From Streptomyces sp. NBC_00443 (GTDB lineage: Bacteria > Actinomycetota > Actinomycetes > Streptomycetales > Streptomycetaceae), in assembly GCF_036014175.1 (NCBI RefSeq), contig NZ_CP107917.1, forward strand, positions 7,874,001-7,938,000: 64,000 bases of DNA, given 5' to 3'. The translations under genes were made by a program, and so were the position numbers. This document shows positions 39,183 through 47,790 of this stretch, in pieces; within the stretch, counting starts at the first letter, position 1, and each line of letters opens with the position of its first letter. The notes under the pieces are model-generated. The model saw only the letters and a list, made by a program, of their open reading frames with translations, did no database searches and was not told the DNA's origin.

Positions 39183-40700
39183 ATGGGGGAGAAGGTCGTG
39201 GCAGGTCGGTTCGATCTGTCCGACCGCCAGCGCTACCGCGAGAAGTTGCGGCAGTGTCTGACGGGCCTGGAGCGGCTGCTGGAGGAGAAGCGGTTCGACC
39301 GCCCCAAGAACCTCATGGGGCTGGAGATCGAATTGAATCTCGCCGGCGCCGACGGCATGCCGAAAATGTTGAACATGCAGGTACTGGAGCGGATCGCGAG
39401 CCGCGATTTCCAAACAGAACTCGCCATGTTCAATCTGGAAGTCAACATCGCCCCGCACCGGCTTCAGGAGCGGGTATTCGACGGGCTGGCCGAAGAGCTC
39501 CGTACGTCACTGGCATATGCCGACCGAAAAGCGGGTGAGCTCGACGCGGGAATCGTGATGATCGGCATTCTGCCGACGCTGGACCGGGACGACCTGGTCT
39601 CCTCGAACCTCTCCGCCGTCGACCGCTACACCCTGCTCAACGACCAGATCGTGGCCGCCCGCGGTGAGGAGTTCACGCTCGACATCGACGGTGTGGAGCG
39701 CCTGACGTGCACCTCGGGCTCCATCGCCCCGGAGGCCGCCTGCACCTCCGTGCAACTGCACCTCCAGGTCACCCCGGGCCGCTTCGCCGACGTCTGGAAC
39801 GCGGCCCAGGCGGTCGCCGCCGCGCAGGTCGCCGTGGGCGCCAACTCGCCGTTCCTCTTCGGGCGCGAGCTGTGGCGGGAGTCGCGGCCGCCGCTGTTCC
39901 AGCAGTCCACCGACACCCGCCCGCCCGAGCTCCAGGCCCAGGGCGTGCGGCCCCGCACCTGGTTCGGGGAGCGGTGGATCTCCTCGGCGTACGACCTCTT
40001 CGAGGAGAACCTGCGGTTCTTCCCGGCCCTGCTGCCGATCTGCGACGACGAGGACCCCCTGGCGGTCCTGAACGCCGGCGGCACACCGTCGCTCGCCGAA
40101 CTCGTCCTGCACAACGGCACCGTGTACCGCTGGAACCGGCCGGTCTACGGCATCGCCGACGGCGTCCCGCATCTGCGTGTGGAGAACCGCGTGCTGCCCG
40201 CCGGGCCCACCGTCACGGACGTCGTCGCCAACGCGGCGTTCTACTACGGCGTCGTCCGCGCGCTCGCCGAGGAGACACGGCCCGTATGGACCCGGCTGCC
40301 CTTCGAGGCGGCGGCCGCCAACTTCGACGAGGCGTGCAGGCACGGCATCGACGCGCGGCTGCGCTGGCCCCGGCGGGGGCGCTACGGCGGGACGACCGAG
40401 GTCGACGCGGTGAGCCTCGTACGCGACGAACTGCTGCCGCTCGCCGAGGTCGGCCTGGACGCATGGGGCGTCGAGCCGGCCGACCGGGACTTCTACCTGG
40501 GCGTCATCGAGGAGCGCTGCCGCAGGCGGACGAACGGCGCGTCCTGGCAGGCGGCCACCTTCCACCGGGCGCTGGAGTCGGGCCTGTCCCGAGAGGCGGC
40601 CCTGGCGGCGACGACGCGCCGGTACCGCGAACTGATGCACCGCGGGGATCCGGTGCACACGTGGCCGGTGGGGTTGCCGGAGCCGGTGACGGTGCGGTGA
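39183..40700 (+). CDS. glutamate-cysteine ligase family protein
   Basis: A 505-residue ATP-dependent ligase of the GCS2 family. The glutamate-binding block LMGLEIELNLAGADG, VNIAPHRL and CTSVQLHLQVTPG are characteristic. It would join glutamate to cysteine or another amine; in actinobacteria, which use mycothiol, the true product is often unknown. ATG 39183 is chosen for the GAGGAGGGAAG about ten bases upstream, although the frame is open to 39015. It is a single gene, followed by a convergent gene 40 bases later. Confidence 0.83.
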   Translation: MGEKVVAGRFDLSDRQRYREKLRQCLTGLERLLEEKRFDRPKNLMGLEIELNLAGADGMPKMLNMQVLERIASRDFQTELAMFNLEVNIAPHRLQERVFDGLAEELRTSLAYADRKAGELDAGIVMIGILPTLDRDDLVSSNLSAVDRYTLLNDQIVAARGEEFTLDIDGVERLTCTSGSIAPEAACTSVQLHLQVTPGRFADVWNAAQAVAAAQVAVGANSPFLFGRELWRESRPPLFQQSTDTRPPELQAQGVRPRTWFGERWISSAYDLFEENLRFFPALLPICDDEDPLAVLNAGGTPSLAELVLHNGTVYRWNRPVYGIADGVPHLRVENRVLPAGPTVTDVVANAAFYYGVVRALAEETRPVWTRLPFEAAAANFDEACRHGIDARLRWPRRGRYGGTTEVDAVSLVRDELLPLAEVGLDAWGVEPADRDFYLGVIEERCRRRTNGASWQAATFHRALESGLSREAALAATTRRYRELMHRGDPVHTWPVGLPEPVTVR

Positions 40701-40740
40701 CGGCCCTGACGGGCCGGTGCGGTCGGCCGGCGTGGGCCTC

Positions 40741-42531
40741 TCAGTTCGGGGCGCCCGGTGACGCCGCCCCCACGATGGCCTTCAGGATCACGGAGTGGAT
40801 CTGGGACGGGTCCGTCACCTCGTGGCCCGAACCTCCCGTCGCCCTGGCGATGCGGTCGGCTTCCTCGCGGTCCGCGTCGGGGCCGACGGCGATCATGATC
40901 AGGGGCACCGACCGCTCGGGGTTGGTGAGGCGCTCCAGGCGGGTGACGAGGTCGGCACGCGAGATGCTGCCCGGGTCCTCGTTCCTGCCGTCGGTGAGGA
41001 CGACCAGGGCGTTGAACCTGCCCTTGGCGTAGGAGTCGGTGGCCGACCTGTAGGCGGCGAGCGTGGTGTCGTACAGGCCGGTCGCACCGTCCGGCACCGG
41101 CTCCAGGTCGCCGAACGCCGTGGACAGCCTTTCGCGTTGCGCGCCGCCCCCGTTCCCGTCGCCGAGCCGCTCGGTCGGCACCAGGACGCGGTAGTCCTTG
41201 TCGCCGTCCAGCTCGGTGGCGAACTCCCACAGGCCGATCTCGTCGTCGGCCGTGAACGTGGCGAGAGCCTGCAGCAGTGACGCCTTGGTGACGTCCATCC
41301 GCGACTGCTCGGTGCCCGGCACCGGCTCGGCCATGGACGCGGAGGCGTCCACGACCGTCGTGATCCGCGCACTCTGCACGGTGATCGTCCACACGCCGAG
41401 CGTCTCCTGGACCGCGACCGCCGGGGCCGGCCGGCCCGCCGGCTCCGCGTACGGCTGCGGACTGCTGCCGCCCGCCCGGGTGACCAGCGCGTCGGGCGGC
41501 GCCGCGTCGTCGGACGTCCGGAAGCCGTGCCGCTCCAGAAGCCCCCGCTGTCGGGCGTCGGCGAGGTAGTTCATGAACCGGATCGCGGCCCGGCTCTCGT
41601 CGGTCGTCAGCCCGGTCTGGTCAAGGAGGGCGTACGGGTAGTCGAGGCGGGGCGAGCCGTCCTTCGGATAGAAGAAGTCCAGGCTGCTGCCGCCGTCCGC
41701 ACCGGAGTTGTACATGTGCGCCGCCTGCTCGCTCACGACCAGCGCCTGGTTGCGCTTCGGGTTGCCCAGCTCGGTGCCCGAGGCGTCGCGCGGCAGGGTC
41801 TCCAGCACCTGGCCGTCACTGTCGGAGACGCGCTGCGACAGCGCCTTCATCATCGCCGCGACCTGCGTGTCCCCGGCCTCGCCCGCGCCGGCCGCCGTGC
41901 TCAGCTGCGTGAGGGCGAGCAGCCCGCTCGCGCTGCGCGCGGGGTCGGCCGCGCCGAGCCGGAGCGAGTCGTCGCGCAGGCGGGCACCGGCCAGCTCCAG
42001 CCAGCTGTACGTCTTCCTCGGCCACCCCAGCGACTTCGCGGCCGCGGGCACCATCGCCACCCCGACCGGCGTGGAGGCGACATGGCCCACCGTGGAGACC
42101 GCGGCCGTGCCGCCGTCCGCCGTGAGCCGCTGGAGCCACAGCTCCGAGTCCGGCACCCACACCTCGGCGCCGGGGTCCTTGCCCGCCAGAAGCGTGTCCG
42201 CGACCTCGTACGACTCGCGAGCGCTCACCGTCACGGCGACGCACCGCCCGTCCGAGGTGAGGTCGGCCTCCCTGGCCTGCTTCGCCGCCGTCTGCAGGGC
42301 CGGGGCCAGGTCGGGGGAGGCGGCCAGGGTCAGCCGCACCGGGTCGTCCTGGCAGGAGGAGCCGAAGGAGAGCAGCCCGCCCCTGACCGCGGCGGCCGTA
42401 CCGCCGGCGACGGCCAGGACGAGGGCGGTCGCGATGAGCACCGTGCGGCGGCGGGCGCGTCGACGGAGGCCGCGTCGACGGGGGTCGCTGCCGCCCGCCC
42501 CATACTGATCGGGCAAGCTGTGACGTCCCAT
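40741..42531 (-). CDS. membrane-anchored solute-binding and von Willebrand factor A fusion protein
   Basis: A 596-residue protein. The N-terminus is basic with one membrane segment (TVLIATALVLAVAGGTAAAV). Residues of about 55 to 330 resemble a periplasmic solute-binding domain (VRLTLAASPDLAPALQTAAK, then GAEVWVPDSELWLQRL). Residues of about 390 to 590 are a VWA domain with the MIDAS motif DASAS, then GATGLYDTTLAAY and VVLTDGRNEDPGS. Such fusions are widespread in actinobacteria but have no assigned role; metal-dependent adhesion or a sensing platform is possible. ATG 42531 follows GGGAGGGGC. It is monocistronic. Confidence 0.82.
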   Translation of the reverse strand: MGRHSLPDQYGAGGSDPRRRGLRRRARRRTVLIATALVLAVAGGTAAAVRGGLLSFGSSCQDDPVRLTLAASPDLAPALQTAAKQAREADLTSDGRCVAVTVSARESYEVADTLLAGKDPGAEVWVPDSELWLQRLTADGGTAAVSTVGHVASTPVGVAMVPAAAKSLGWPRKTYSWLELAGARLRDDSLRLGAADPARSASGLLALTQLSTAAGAGEAGDTQVAAMMKALSQRVSDSDGQVLETLPRDASGTELGNPKRNQALVVSEQAAHMYNSGADGGSSLDFFYPKDGSPRLDYPYALLDQTGLTTDESRAAIRFMNYLADARQRGLLERHGFRTSDDAAPPDALVTRAGGSSPQPYAEPAGRPAPAVAVQETLGVWTITVQSARITTVVDASASMAEPVPGTEQSRMDVTKASLLQALATFTADDEIGLWEFATELDGDKDYRVLVPTERLGDGNGGGAQRERLSTAFGDLEPVPDGATGLYDTTLAAYRSATDSYAKGRFNALVVLTDGRNEDPGSISRADLVTRLERLTNPERSVPLIMIAVGPDADREEADRIARATGGSGHEVTDPSQIHSVILKAIVGAASPGAPN

Positions 42532-42725
42532 GACGGTGGTGCCCCTCCCTGTTGCCCTGCTGAACCACGTGCCGGGGTCCGGCCGTATGGCAGGCAAAGG
42601 GGCGGTACGCCCCGTACGGCGCCCGTCCCCCCGACGGCCTGTCGCGCACGGTCTTCGTAAGTGCATTCGAGACCCTAGCGGGGTGGCGATGAGGATGAGG
42701 CGGGATTACCCAACTGGAGGCAGGT

Positions 42726-43526
42726 GTGCAGGGCGAGGCAGGCCCCGTGGCCGATTCTTTTCCGCATGAGCGGCCCTCGCGACGGATTTTCCGTGATGAG
42801 ACGCTGCTCGTTCTGGGGCTGTCGCTAGGTGCGAGCGGTGTGTCCGCCCTGATCAGTTTTGTCGGCTCGGTCACCAAACCGGGGGGCCTCAAGGACCAGG
42901 CGGCCACGCTCAACGCCTCGGCCGCGCCGGGCCGTCCCTGGCTGGATCTCGCCTGGCAGCTGTTCGGGATCACGACCGCGCTGGTGCCCGTCGCGCTTGT
43001 CGCGCACTTCCTTATGCGCGAGGGGCAGAGCCTGCGCAGCATCGGCTTCGACCGCACCCGCCCCTGGCCGGACCTCGGCCGTGGCGCGGGCATCGCGGCG
43101 GTCATCGGCAGCACCGGAATCGCCTTCTACCTGGCCGCGCGCGGACTCGGCTTCAACCTCACCGTGGTGCCCGAGGCGCTGCCCGACGTGTGGTGGAAGT
43201 ACCCGGTACTCATCCTCTCGGCGATGCAGAACGCGATCCTCGAAGAGGTCATCGTCGTCGGCTACCTGCTGCGCCGGCTGGACCAGTTGGGCTGGACGCC
43301 CGGCACCGCGCTGGTGGCCAGTTCCGTACTGCGCGGCTCGTACCACCTTTACCAGGGCATCGGCGGCTTCCTCGGCAACATGGCGATGGGCGTGGTGTTC
43401 GTCTACCTGTACCGGCGCTGGGGCCGGGTGGGCCCGCTGGTGGTGGCGCATTCCCTGCTCGACATAGGGGCGTTCGTGGGGTACGCGCTGCTGGCCGGGA
43501 AGGTGGGGTGGCTGCCTACGGCGTGA
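42726..43526 (+). CDS. CPBP-family intramembrane protease (Abi)
   Basis: A 266-residue protein with about seven membrane helices. The CPBP motifs are EEVIVVGYLLRRL (glutamate pair), SYHLYQG and VAHSLLDIGAF with the histidine. It belongs to the type II CAAX prenyl protease-like family (M79), often linked to bacteriocin self-immunity or prenyl-protein cleavage; the actual role here is unknown. GTG 42726 has GGAGG five bases upstream. A strong terminator lies after the gene. Confidence 0.87.
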   Translation: MQGEAGPVADSFPHERPSRRIFRDETLLVLGLSLGASGVSALISFVGSVTKPGGLKDQAATLNASAAPGRPWLDLAWQLFGITTALVPVALVAHFLMREGQSLRSIGFDRTRPWPDLGRGAGIAAVIGSTGIAFYLAARGLGFNLTVVPEALPDVWWKYPVLILSAMQNAILEEVIVVGYLLRRLDQLGWTPGTALVASSVLRGSYHLYQGIGGFLGNMAMGVVFVYLYRRWGRVGPLVVAHSLLDIGAFVGYALLAGKVGWLPTA

Positions 43527-43553
43527 CGCCGGTCGGCAGTCGCCAGGAGCTGG

Positions 43554-43591
43554 CCGAAGGGGGCGTACGACGATCTCGTACGCCCCTTCGG
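43554..43591. terminator. bidirectional terminator
   Basis: CCGAAGGGGGCGTACGA and TCGTACGCCCCTTCGG form a 16-base stem with a loop of about five. It sits between the CPBP gene and the convergent phzF gene. Confidence 0.88.
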
Positions 43592-43648
43592 CATGCCCGG
43601 CGGGTCTGCTCGCGCGCGGACCGGCCGACGCGTCTGTCGCAACGGGCT

Positions 43649-44458
43649 TCAGGCGATCAACTCCCCCTCGATCACGGTCACCGCGCGGCCGCTCAGCAGC
43701 GTGCGGTCGGCGCGCAGTTCCGTGTGGACGTGGCCGGAGCGGCGGGAGGCCTGCAGGCCGGTGAGGTCTGTGCGTCCGAGGCGCTCGGACCAGAAGGGCG
43801 CGAGGGCCGTGTGGGCGCTGCCGGTGACGGGGTCCTCGTCGATGCCGAGGTTCGGGAAGAAGCAGCGGGAGACGTAGTCGTAGCCGCGCGTGGGGTCCTC
43901 GGCGCGGGCGGTGGCGATGATGCCTCGCTCGGATTGGGCGCCCAGGGCTTTGAGGTCGGGGCGCAGGGAGCGGACCGTCTTCTCGTCGGCCACTTCGAGG
44001 AGCAGGTCGCCGATGCTCGGGCCGGTGTCGAAAGCGACGAGCGGCTCGGTGCCCAGCGCCTGTGCGACCCCGTCCGGTACCTCGACCGGTGTGAGCGGGG
44101 CCGTAGGGAAGTCGAGCGTGATGGAGCCGTCCTCGCGAGGCGTGGCGACCAGGACGCCACTGCGGGTGGCGAACCGTACGGGTCCCTCGTGGGTGCCGGT
44201 GCTGTGCAGCACGTGGGCCGTGGCGAGCGTGGCATGCCCGCACATCGCCACTTCGGCGAGGGGTGTGAACCACCGCAACGCCCAGTCCGCCTCCCCGCCC
44301 TCCTCCAACGGGTGCGCGAACGCCGTCTCGGCTTGATTGACCTCCATGGCCACGTTCTGAAGCCGTCCGTCCTCCGGGAAGGCGTCCAGGAGGAGGACTC
44401 CGGCCGGGTTGCCGCCGAAGGGATGGTCGGTGAAGGCATCGACGATTCGAATCCGCAT
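43649..44458 (-). CDS. PhzF-family isomerase/epimerase-like protein
   Basis: A 269-residue PhzF-like protein made of two related halves. The conserved catalytic-type glutamate is E44 in NQAETAF. FGGNPAGV, MCGHATLA and GIDEDPVTGSAH are the family blocks. PhzF isomerises a phenazine precursor, but no other phenazine gene is near, so this is one of the many PhzF-like housekeeping or orphan enzymes. No strong ribosome site is seen before ATG 44458. Confidence 0.88.
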   Translation of the reverse strand: MRIRIVDAFTDHPFGGNPAGVLLLDAFPEDGRLQNVAMEVNQAETAFAHPLEEGGEADWALRWFTPLAEVAMCGHATLATAHVLHSTGTHEGPVRFATRSGVLVATPREDGSITLDFPTAPLTPVEVPDGVAQALGTEPLVAFDTGPSIGDLLLEVADEKTVRSLRPDLKALGAQSERGIIATARAEDPTRGYDYVSRCFFPNLGIDEDPVTGSAHTALAPFWSERLGRTDLTGLQASRRSGHVHTELRADRTLLSGRAVTVIEGELIA

Positions 44459-44614
44459 GCCGTGACGCTAGAGGGCGCGCGGAGAGGGAGGCCAAGGCCA
44501 ATTCGTGGGTGCTGGACCGATTTGGGGGCCGGGGTGGCATGCGCTGCACGTCAGCGCCCCTCAGTGCCGGCGCCGCCCGGACATCTCTCTCCACCCTTGC
44601 CTAACGAACTCTTC

Positions 44615-44650
44615 CGATATATCGTTGAAGCATCGCGACAGATCAACGAT
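44615..44650. promoter_or_regulatory. inverted repeats before the padR gene
   Basis: CGATATATCG (44615-44624) is a perfect palindrome. ATCGTTGA (44621-44628) pairs with TCAACGAT (44643-44650) with 14 bases between. The sites end 17 bases before the padR start at 44668, so self-repression by PadR is likely. Confidence 0.65.
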
Positions 44651-44667
44651 GGAATGGAGTGATTGGG

Positions 44668-45294
44668 ATGCGTTCCCATGGATTCGAGCGTGGACACGGT
44701 GGACACGGTCATCACGGCCGAGGCGACTTCGAGGGGCTTCGCGGCGCCTTCGGGCCGTTCGGGCCGGGTGGTCCTGGCGGCCCCGGTTTCGGTGGGCCCG
44801 GATTCGGGCCCGGCCCCTGGGGGCCGAGGGGTGGTCGAGGCGGACCGCGAGGGAGGGCGCGGCGCGGCGATGTGCGCGCGTCGATCCTCGCCCTGCTGAA
44901 GGACCGCCCCATGCACGGCTACGAGATGATCCAGGAGATCGCCGAGCGCAGCGGCGGGGCGTGGAAGCCCAGTCCCGGCTCGGTGTACCCCACCCTCCAA
45001 CTGCTGGAGGACGAGGGCCTGATCGTCAGTGAGAGTGAGGGCGGCAAGAAGCTGTTCTCGCTCACGGAGGCGGGCCGCGAGGCGGCCGAGGCCGGGCCCG
45101 AGGCGCCCTGGGAGGAAGCCTCCCGCGGTGTCGACTGGGAGGCCCTCGGTGAGATCCGCCAGGCCGGTTTCGGTCTGATGGAGGCTTTCGGGCAGGTCTG
45201 GAAGACGGGCAGCAAGGAGCAGCGCGAGAAGGCGCTGACCGTCATCAACGACGCCCGTAAGCGGCTGTATCTGATCCTCGCCGACGAGGACTGA
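44668..45294 (+). CDS. PadR-family transcriptional regulator with Gly/His-rich N-terminus
   Basis: A 208-residue regulator. The first 60 or so residues are low-complexity and rich in G, H, F and P (RGHGGHGHHGRGD; FGPGGPGGPGFGG). A PadR winged helix follows (VRASILALLKDRPMHGYEMI, then SPGSVYPTLQLLEDEGLI), and then a dimerisation helix. The histidine-rich tail may bind metal. ATG 44668 is chosen for TGGAG about ten bases upstream; GTG 44659 is less likely. Inverted repeats just before the gene suggest autoregulation. No efflux gene adjoins it. Confidence 0.88.
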   Translation: MRSHGFERGHGGHGHHGRGDFEGLRGAFGPFGPGGPGGPGFGGPGFGPGPWGPRGGRGGPRGRARRGDVRASILALLKDRPMHGYEMIQEIAERSGGAWKPSPGSVYPTLQLLEDEGLIVSESEGGKKLFSLTEAGREAAEAGPEAPWEEASRGVDWEALGEIRQAGFGLMEAFGQVWKTGSKEQREKALTVINDARKRLYLILADED

Positions 45295-45317
45295 CGTACG
45301 GCCTCCCCGCCGTCGGT

Positions 45318-45353
45318 GAAGGCGCCCCGTGGAGTGATCCGCGGGGCGCCTTC
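45318..45353. terminator. bidirectional terminator
   Basis: GAAGGCGCCCCG and CGGGGCGCCTTC form a 12-base stem between the convergent padR and SRPBCC genes. Confidence 0.88.
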
Positions 45354-45372
45354 GTGCGCGCAGCGAGGGTCT

Positions 45373-45804
45373 TCAGGTCACCAGTCCCGCCAGCTTCCGC
45401 AGTGACTCGTTCAGGGCGGCCGTCGCCGAATCCTTGAGCTTGCCCGCCATCAACGACACCGCCGCACCCGTGAACTCCCCGTCGGTGCGCACGGTCGTGG
45501 CGCTGTCGCCGTCCGGGGTCAGTGTGTAGCGCGTGGCCACGGTCACCGCCATCGGGCCCTTGCCGCGAATGGCGAGCACTCGCGCCGGCTCCAGTTCCTC
45601 GATCGTCCACTCGACCTCGGCCGGGAACCCCATCAGCTTCATGTTCTCCTGGAACGTCCCGCCCACTTCGAGTGCCGCGGGGCCGCCGCCCGGGAAACTG
45701 GTGTGGGTGGCGTTCCACTGGCTCCATGCCGACCAGTCCGTCAGCTGCGCCCAGACCTTCTCGGCCGGTGCCTCGATGCGTGCCTCCGCGCTGACTTCGG
45801 CCAT
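45373..45804 (-). CDS. SRPBCC (polyketide cyclase-like) family protein
   Basis: A 143-residue protein of the START/Bet v1-like fold. Typical pattern: VSAEARIEAPAEKVWAQLTD, WSAWSQWNATHTSFPGG, and a C-terminal helix ending NESLRKLAGLVT. These proteins bind lipids or small hydrophobic molecules. The ATG at 45804 has AAGGGGTGG upstream. A CTGATGAACCGTCAG dyad lies 70 bases upstream and may control it. Confidence 0.85.
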   Translation of the reverse strand: MAEVSAEARIEAPAEKVWAQLTDWSAWSQWNATHTSFPGGGPAALEVGGTFQENMKLMGFPAEVEWTIEELEPARVLAIRGKGPMAVTVATRYTLTPDGDSATTVRTDGEFTGAAVSLMAGKLKDSATAALNESLRKLAGLVT

Positions 45805-45871
45805 GCGACCACCCCTTCGTATCGGGCTACGGTGTCGCGGAACGTAGCTGTGGGGCGTGGAACATTCAATA

Positions 45872-45886
45872 CTGATGAACCGTCAG
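45872..45886. promoter_or_regulatory. CTGATGAACCGTCAG dyad
   Basis: CTGA-TGAACCG-TCAG has perfect outer arms and lies in the gap between the SRPBCC gene and the Clp-N gene. Read on the other strand it is CTGACGGTTCATCAG, a sequence that I associate with Streptomyces promoters of lipid and F420-type genes, possibly as a TetR-family site. That link is from memory. Confidence 0.45.
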
Positions 45887-46073
45887 AAAATGTGGAGACG
45901 CCGGACAGGTCGACCGAGGCTCGCGGCAAGGCGGCGCGCGTCCCTCAGGGTGGTTCGGCGTGATCTCATCCGTAAGGAGGAGATTCCGGCCGCCGGAGTC
46001 CACTCTGTGTGGGACGCGAAAATGCTTCCCGTCGGGGATGACTCGGCTCGAAGTGGTTGATGAGGTAGGGGAT

Positions 46074-46634
46074 GTGCAACCCCGTATCCCCCGGCAGTCG
46101 GCCCAGGAGCAGGACTGCCGGCGCCCGGACGCCGCGGCGGACGATGCCAGGCTCAGCCACGAGCTGGCAGCGGTGATCTCCGGCGCCCGCCGCCGGGCGG
46201 TCAGGGACGGGGACCGGCAGATCGACACGGCCCATCTGCTGCACTCGCTTCTCGAGCACGACCGGGACGTGTACGCCGTCTTCGGCGAAGGACCCCAGAT
46301 CGCCCGCCTCCTCGGCTACCTCGTTCAGCGCACCATCGGCTACGGCCTGCGCTGGCAGGGCAGCGTCGAGGACTCCGGCGGCGTACCCGTGGTCATGGAG
46401 GGTGACGGGTTCTCCCCGCTGGCCGCGAGCGCGATGGAGTACGCCCGCCGACGTGCCACCTCGCGCGGCGACACACAGGCTCGCGGCATCGACCTCCTCG
46501 CCGCGATCATCGTGGACCCGCAGGCCCGCGCCGTCGAGGTGCTCGCCCGCGCCGGCATCGACGCGAACGCCCTGCGCGCCCGCATCGACGAACACCGGGA
46601 CGAATACGTCGGCGGCGGCGAAACCGCCCGCTAG
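46074..46634 (+). CDS. stand-alone Clp N-terminal domain protein
   Basis: A protein of about 186 residues with two Clp-N repeats. The first is SHELAAVISGARRRAVRDGD, then RQIDTAHLLHSLLEHDRDVY; the second is SPLAASAMEYARRRATSRGD, then GIDLLAAIIVDPQARAVEVL. There is no ATPase or protease part. Such proteins are related to the substrate and adaptor-binding domain of ClpA/ClpC and may act as an adaptor or decoy. GTG 46074 is chosen for GAGGTAGGGG just upstream; ATG 46038 is an alternative. Confidence 0.8.
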   Translation: MQPRIPRQSAQEQDCRRPDAAADDARLSHELAAVISGARRRAVRDGDRQIDTAHLLHSLLEHDRDVYAVFGEGPQIARLLGYLVQRTIGYGLRWQGSVEDSGGVPVVMEGDGFSPLAASAMEYARRRATSRGDTQARGIDLLAAIIVDPQARAVEVLARAGIDANALRARIDEHRDEYVGGGETAR

Positions 46635-46694
46635 TCCCACGCGCTCCCCGGCACCCTCGCGAGGCCGCCCCGCCGTCCACCCGGTGAGACAGGT

Positions 46695-46731
46695 GTCATC
46701 GGGGATGACGCTCATGTCATCGGCTGTCATC
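46695..46731. promoter_or_regulatory. phased GTCATC repeats before an EamA gene
   Basis: GTCATC occurs at 46695-46700, inverted (GATGAC) at 46704-46709, then direct at 46716-46721 and 46726-46731. The spacing is about ten bases, one helical turn, so all copies face the same side. It ends nine bases before the GTG of the transporter gene and looks like an operator. Confidence 0.6.
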
Positions 46732-46739
46732 ATGGGCCG

Positions 46740-47738
46740 GTGCGTATGTCTGAAAACAGTCCGGCCGGCCGCGGCAAGGGCGTCGGGCTCGGTCTGGCGC
46801 TCGGTTCCGCGGTCGCCTTCGGCGGGTCCGGTGTCGCAGCCAAGCCTCTGATCGAGGCGGGGCTCGACCCGCTGCACGTCGTGTGGCTACGGGTCGCCGG
46901 CGCGGCCCTCGTGATGCTGCCGCTCGCCGTGCGCCACCGCGCGCTGCTGCGCCGCCGCCCCGCCCTGCTCACCGGGTTCGGACTCCTCGGCGTGGCCGGT
47001 GTGCAGGCCTTCTACTTCGCCTCGATATCCCGCATCCCGGTCGGGGTCGCGCTGCTCGTCGAGTACCTCGCCCCCGCGCTCGTCCTCGGCTGGGTGCGGT
47101 TCGTGCAGCGGCGGCCGGTCACGCCCGCCGCAGCGGTCGGGGTCGTCCTCGCGGTCGGCGGGCTCGCCTGTGTCGTCGAGATCTGGTCCGGGCTGAGCTT
47201 CGACGCGCTCGGACTGCTCCTGGCTCTCGGCGCCGCCTGCTGCCAGGTCGGCTACTTCGTCCTGTCCGACCAGGGCAGCGACTCCGGCGCCGACGCCCCC
47301 GACCCCCTCGGCGTGATCGCCTACGGCCTCCTCATCGGCGCCGGCGTACTCACCGTGGTCGCCCGCCCCTGGACGATGGACTGGTCCGTACTCGGCGGCA
47401 CCGCGCACATGGACGGCACCCCGGTCGCGGCCGCCCTGCTGCTGTCCTGGATCGTCCTGGTCGCCACGGTCATCGCATACGTCACCGGAGTCGTCTCCGT
47501 ACGCCGGCTCTCGCCGCAGGTCGCCGGCGTCGTCGCGTGCCTCGAAGCGGTCATCGCGACCGTCCTGGCCTGGTTCCTGCTCGGCGAGCACCTCTCCGCG
47601 CCGCAGATCATCGGTGGTGCGGTCGTCCTGGCCGGCGCTTTCATCGCGCAGTCGTCGGCACCCGCGAAGGGCTCCCCGGAGCCGGTGGCGAGCGGCGGTC
47701 CGGAAAGGGATTTGTCGGCCCGCGAACCGGCCGCATAG
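46740..47738 (+). CDS. EamA/DMT-family transporter (first)
   Basis: A 332-residue protein with ten membrane helices in two EamA halves. Block GVALLVEYLAPALVLGWVRF closes the first half, and VVACLEAVIATVLAWFLLGE is typical of the second. It is likely an exporter of an amino acid or metabolite; the substrate is unknown. GTG 46740 and ATG 46746 are both possible; no ribosome site is present, so a leaderless transcript is possible. The next gene is a second EamA transporter with its own promoter. Confidence 0.88.
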   Translation: MRMSENSPAGRGKGVGLGLALGSAVAFGGSGVAAKPLIEAGLDPLHVVWLRVAGAALVMLPLAVRHRALLRRRPALLTGFGLLGVAGVQAFYFASISRIPVGVALLVEYLAPALVLGWVRFVQRRPVTPAAAVGVVLAVGGLACVVEIWSGLSFDALGLLLALGAACCQVGYFVLSDQGSDSGADAPDPLGVIAYGLLIGAGVLTVVARPWTMDWSVLGGTAHMDGTPVAAALLLSWIVLVATVIAYVTGVVSVRRLSPQVAGVVACLEAVIATVLAWFLLGEHLSAPQIIGGAVVLAGAFIAQSSAPAKGSPEPVASGGPERDLSAREPAA

Positions 47739-47741
47739 GGT
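47712..47741 (+). promoter_or_regulatory. promoter for a leaderless leader peptide
   Basis: TTGTCG (47712-47717) and TAGGGT (47736-47741) are separated by 18 bases. An ATG follows seven bases after the -10, so transcription should start at that ATG. The promoter overlaps the end of the first EamA gene. Confidence 0.65.
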
Positions 47742-47748
47742 GCGGATC

Positions 47749-47790
47749 ATGCACTCCACGGCACTCGTTCTTCCGCCTCCGGCCGCCTGA
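47749..47790 (+). CDS. 13-codon leader peptide, candidate attenuator
   Basis: MHSTALVLPPPAA with a TGA stop. It starts seven bases after a good -10 box, so it should be leaderless. It contains three prolines in a row, a known ribosome-slowing sequence. The following RNA can form CCGCCT/AGGCGG (across the peptide's end), and then GCCCGG/CCGGGC, before the second EamA gene. A translation-dependent switch of that gene is inferred, not shown. Confidence 0.45.
   Translation: MHSTALVLPPPAA

Noticed and set aside
43649..44458. Phenazine biosynthesis cluster suggested by PhzF
   Set aside because: No other phz gene is present; PhzF-like proteins are common as single genes.
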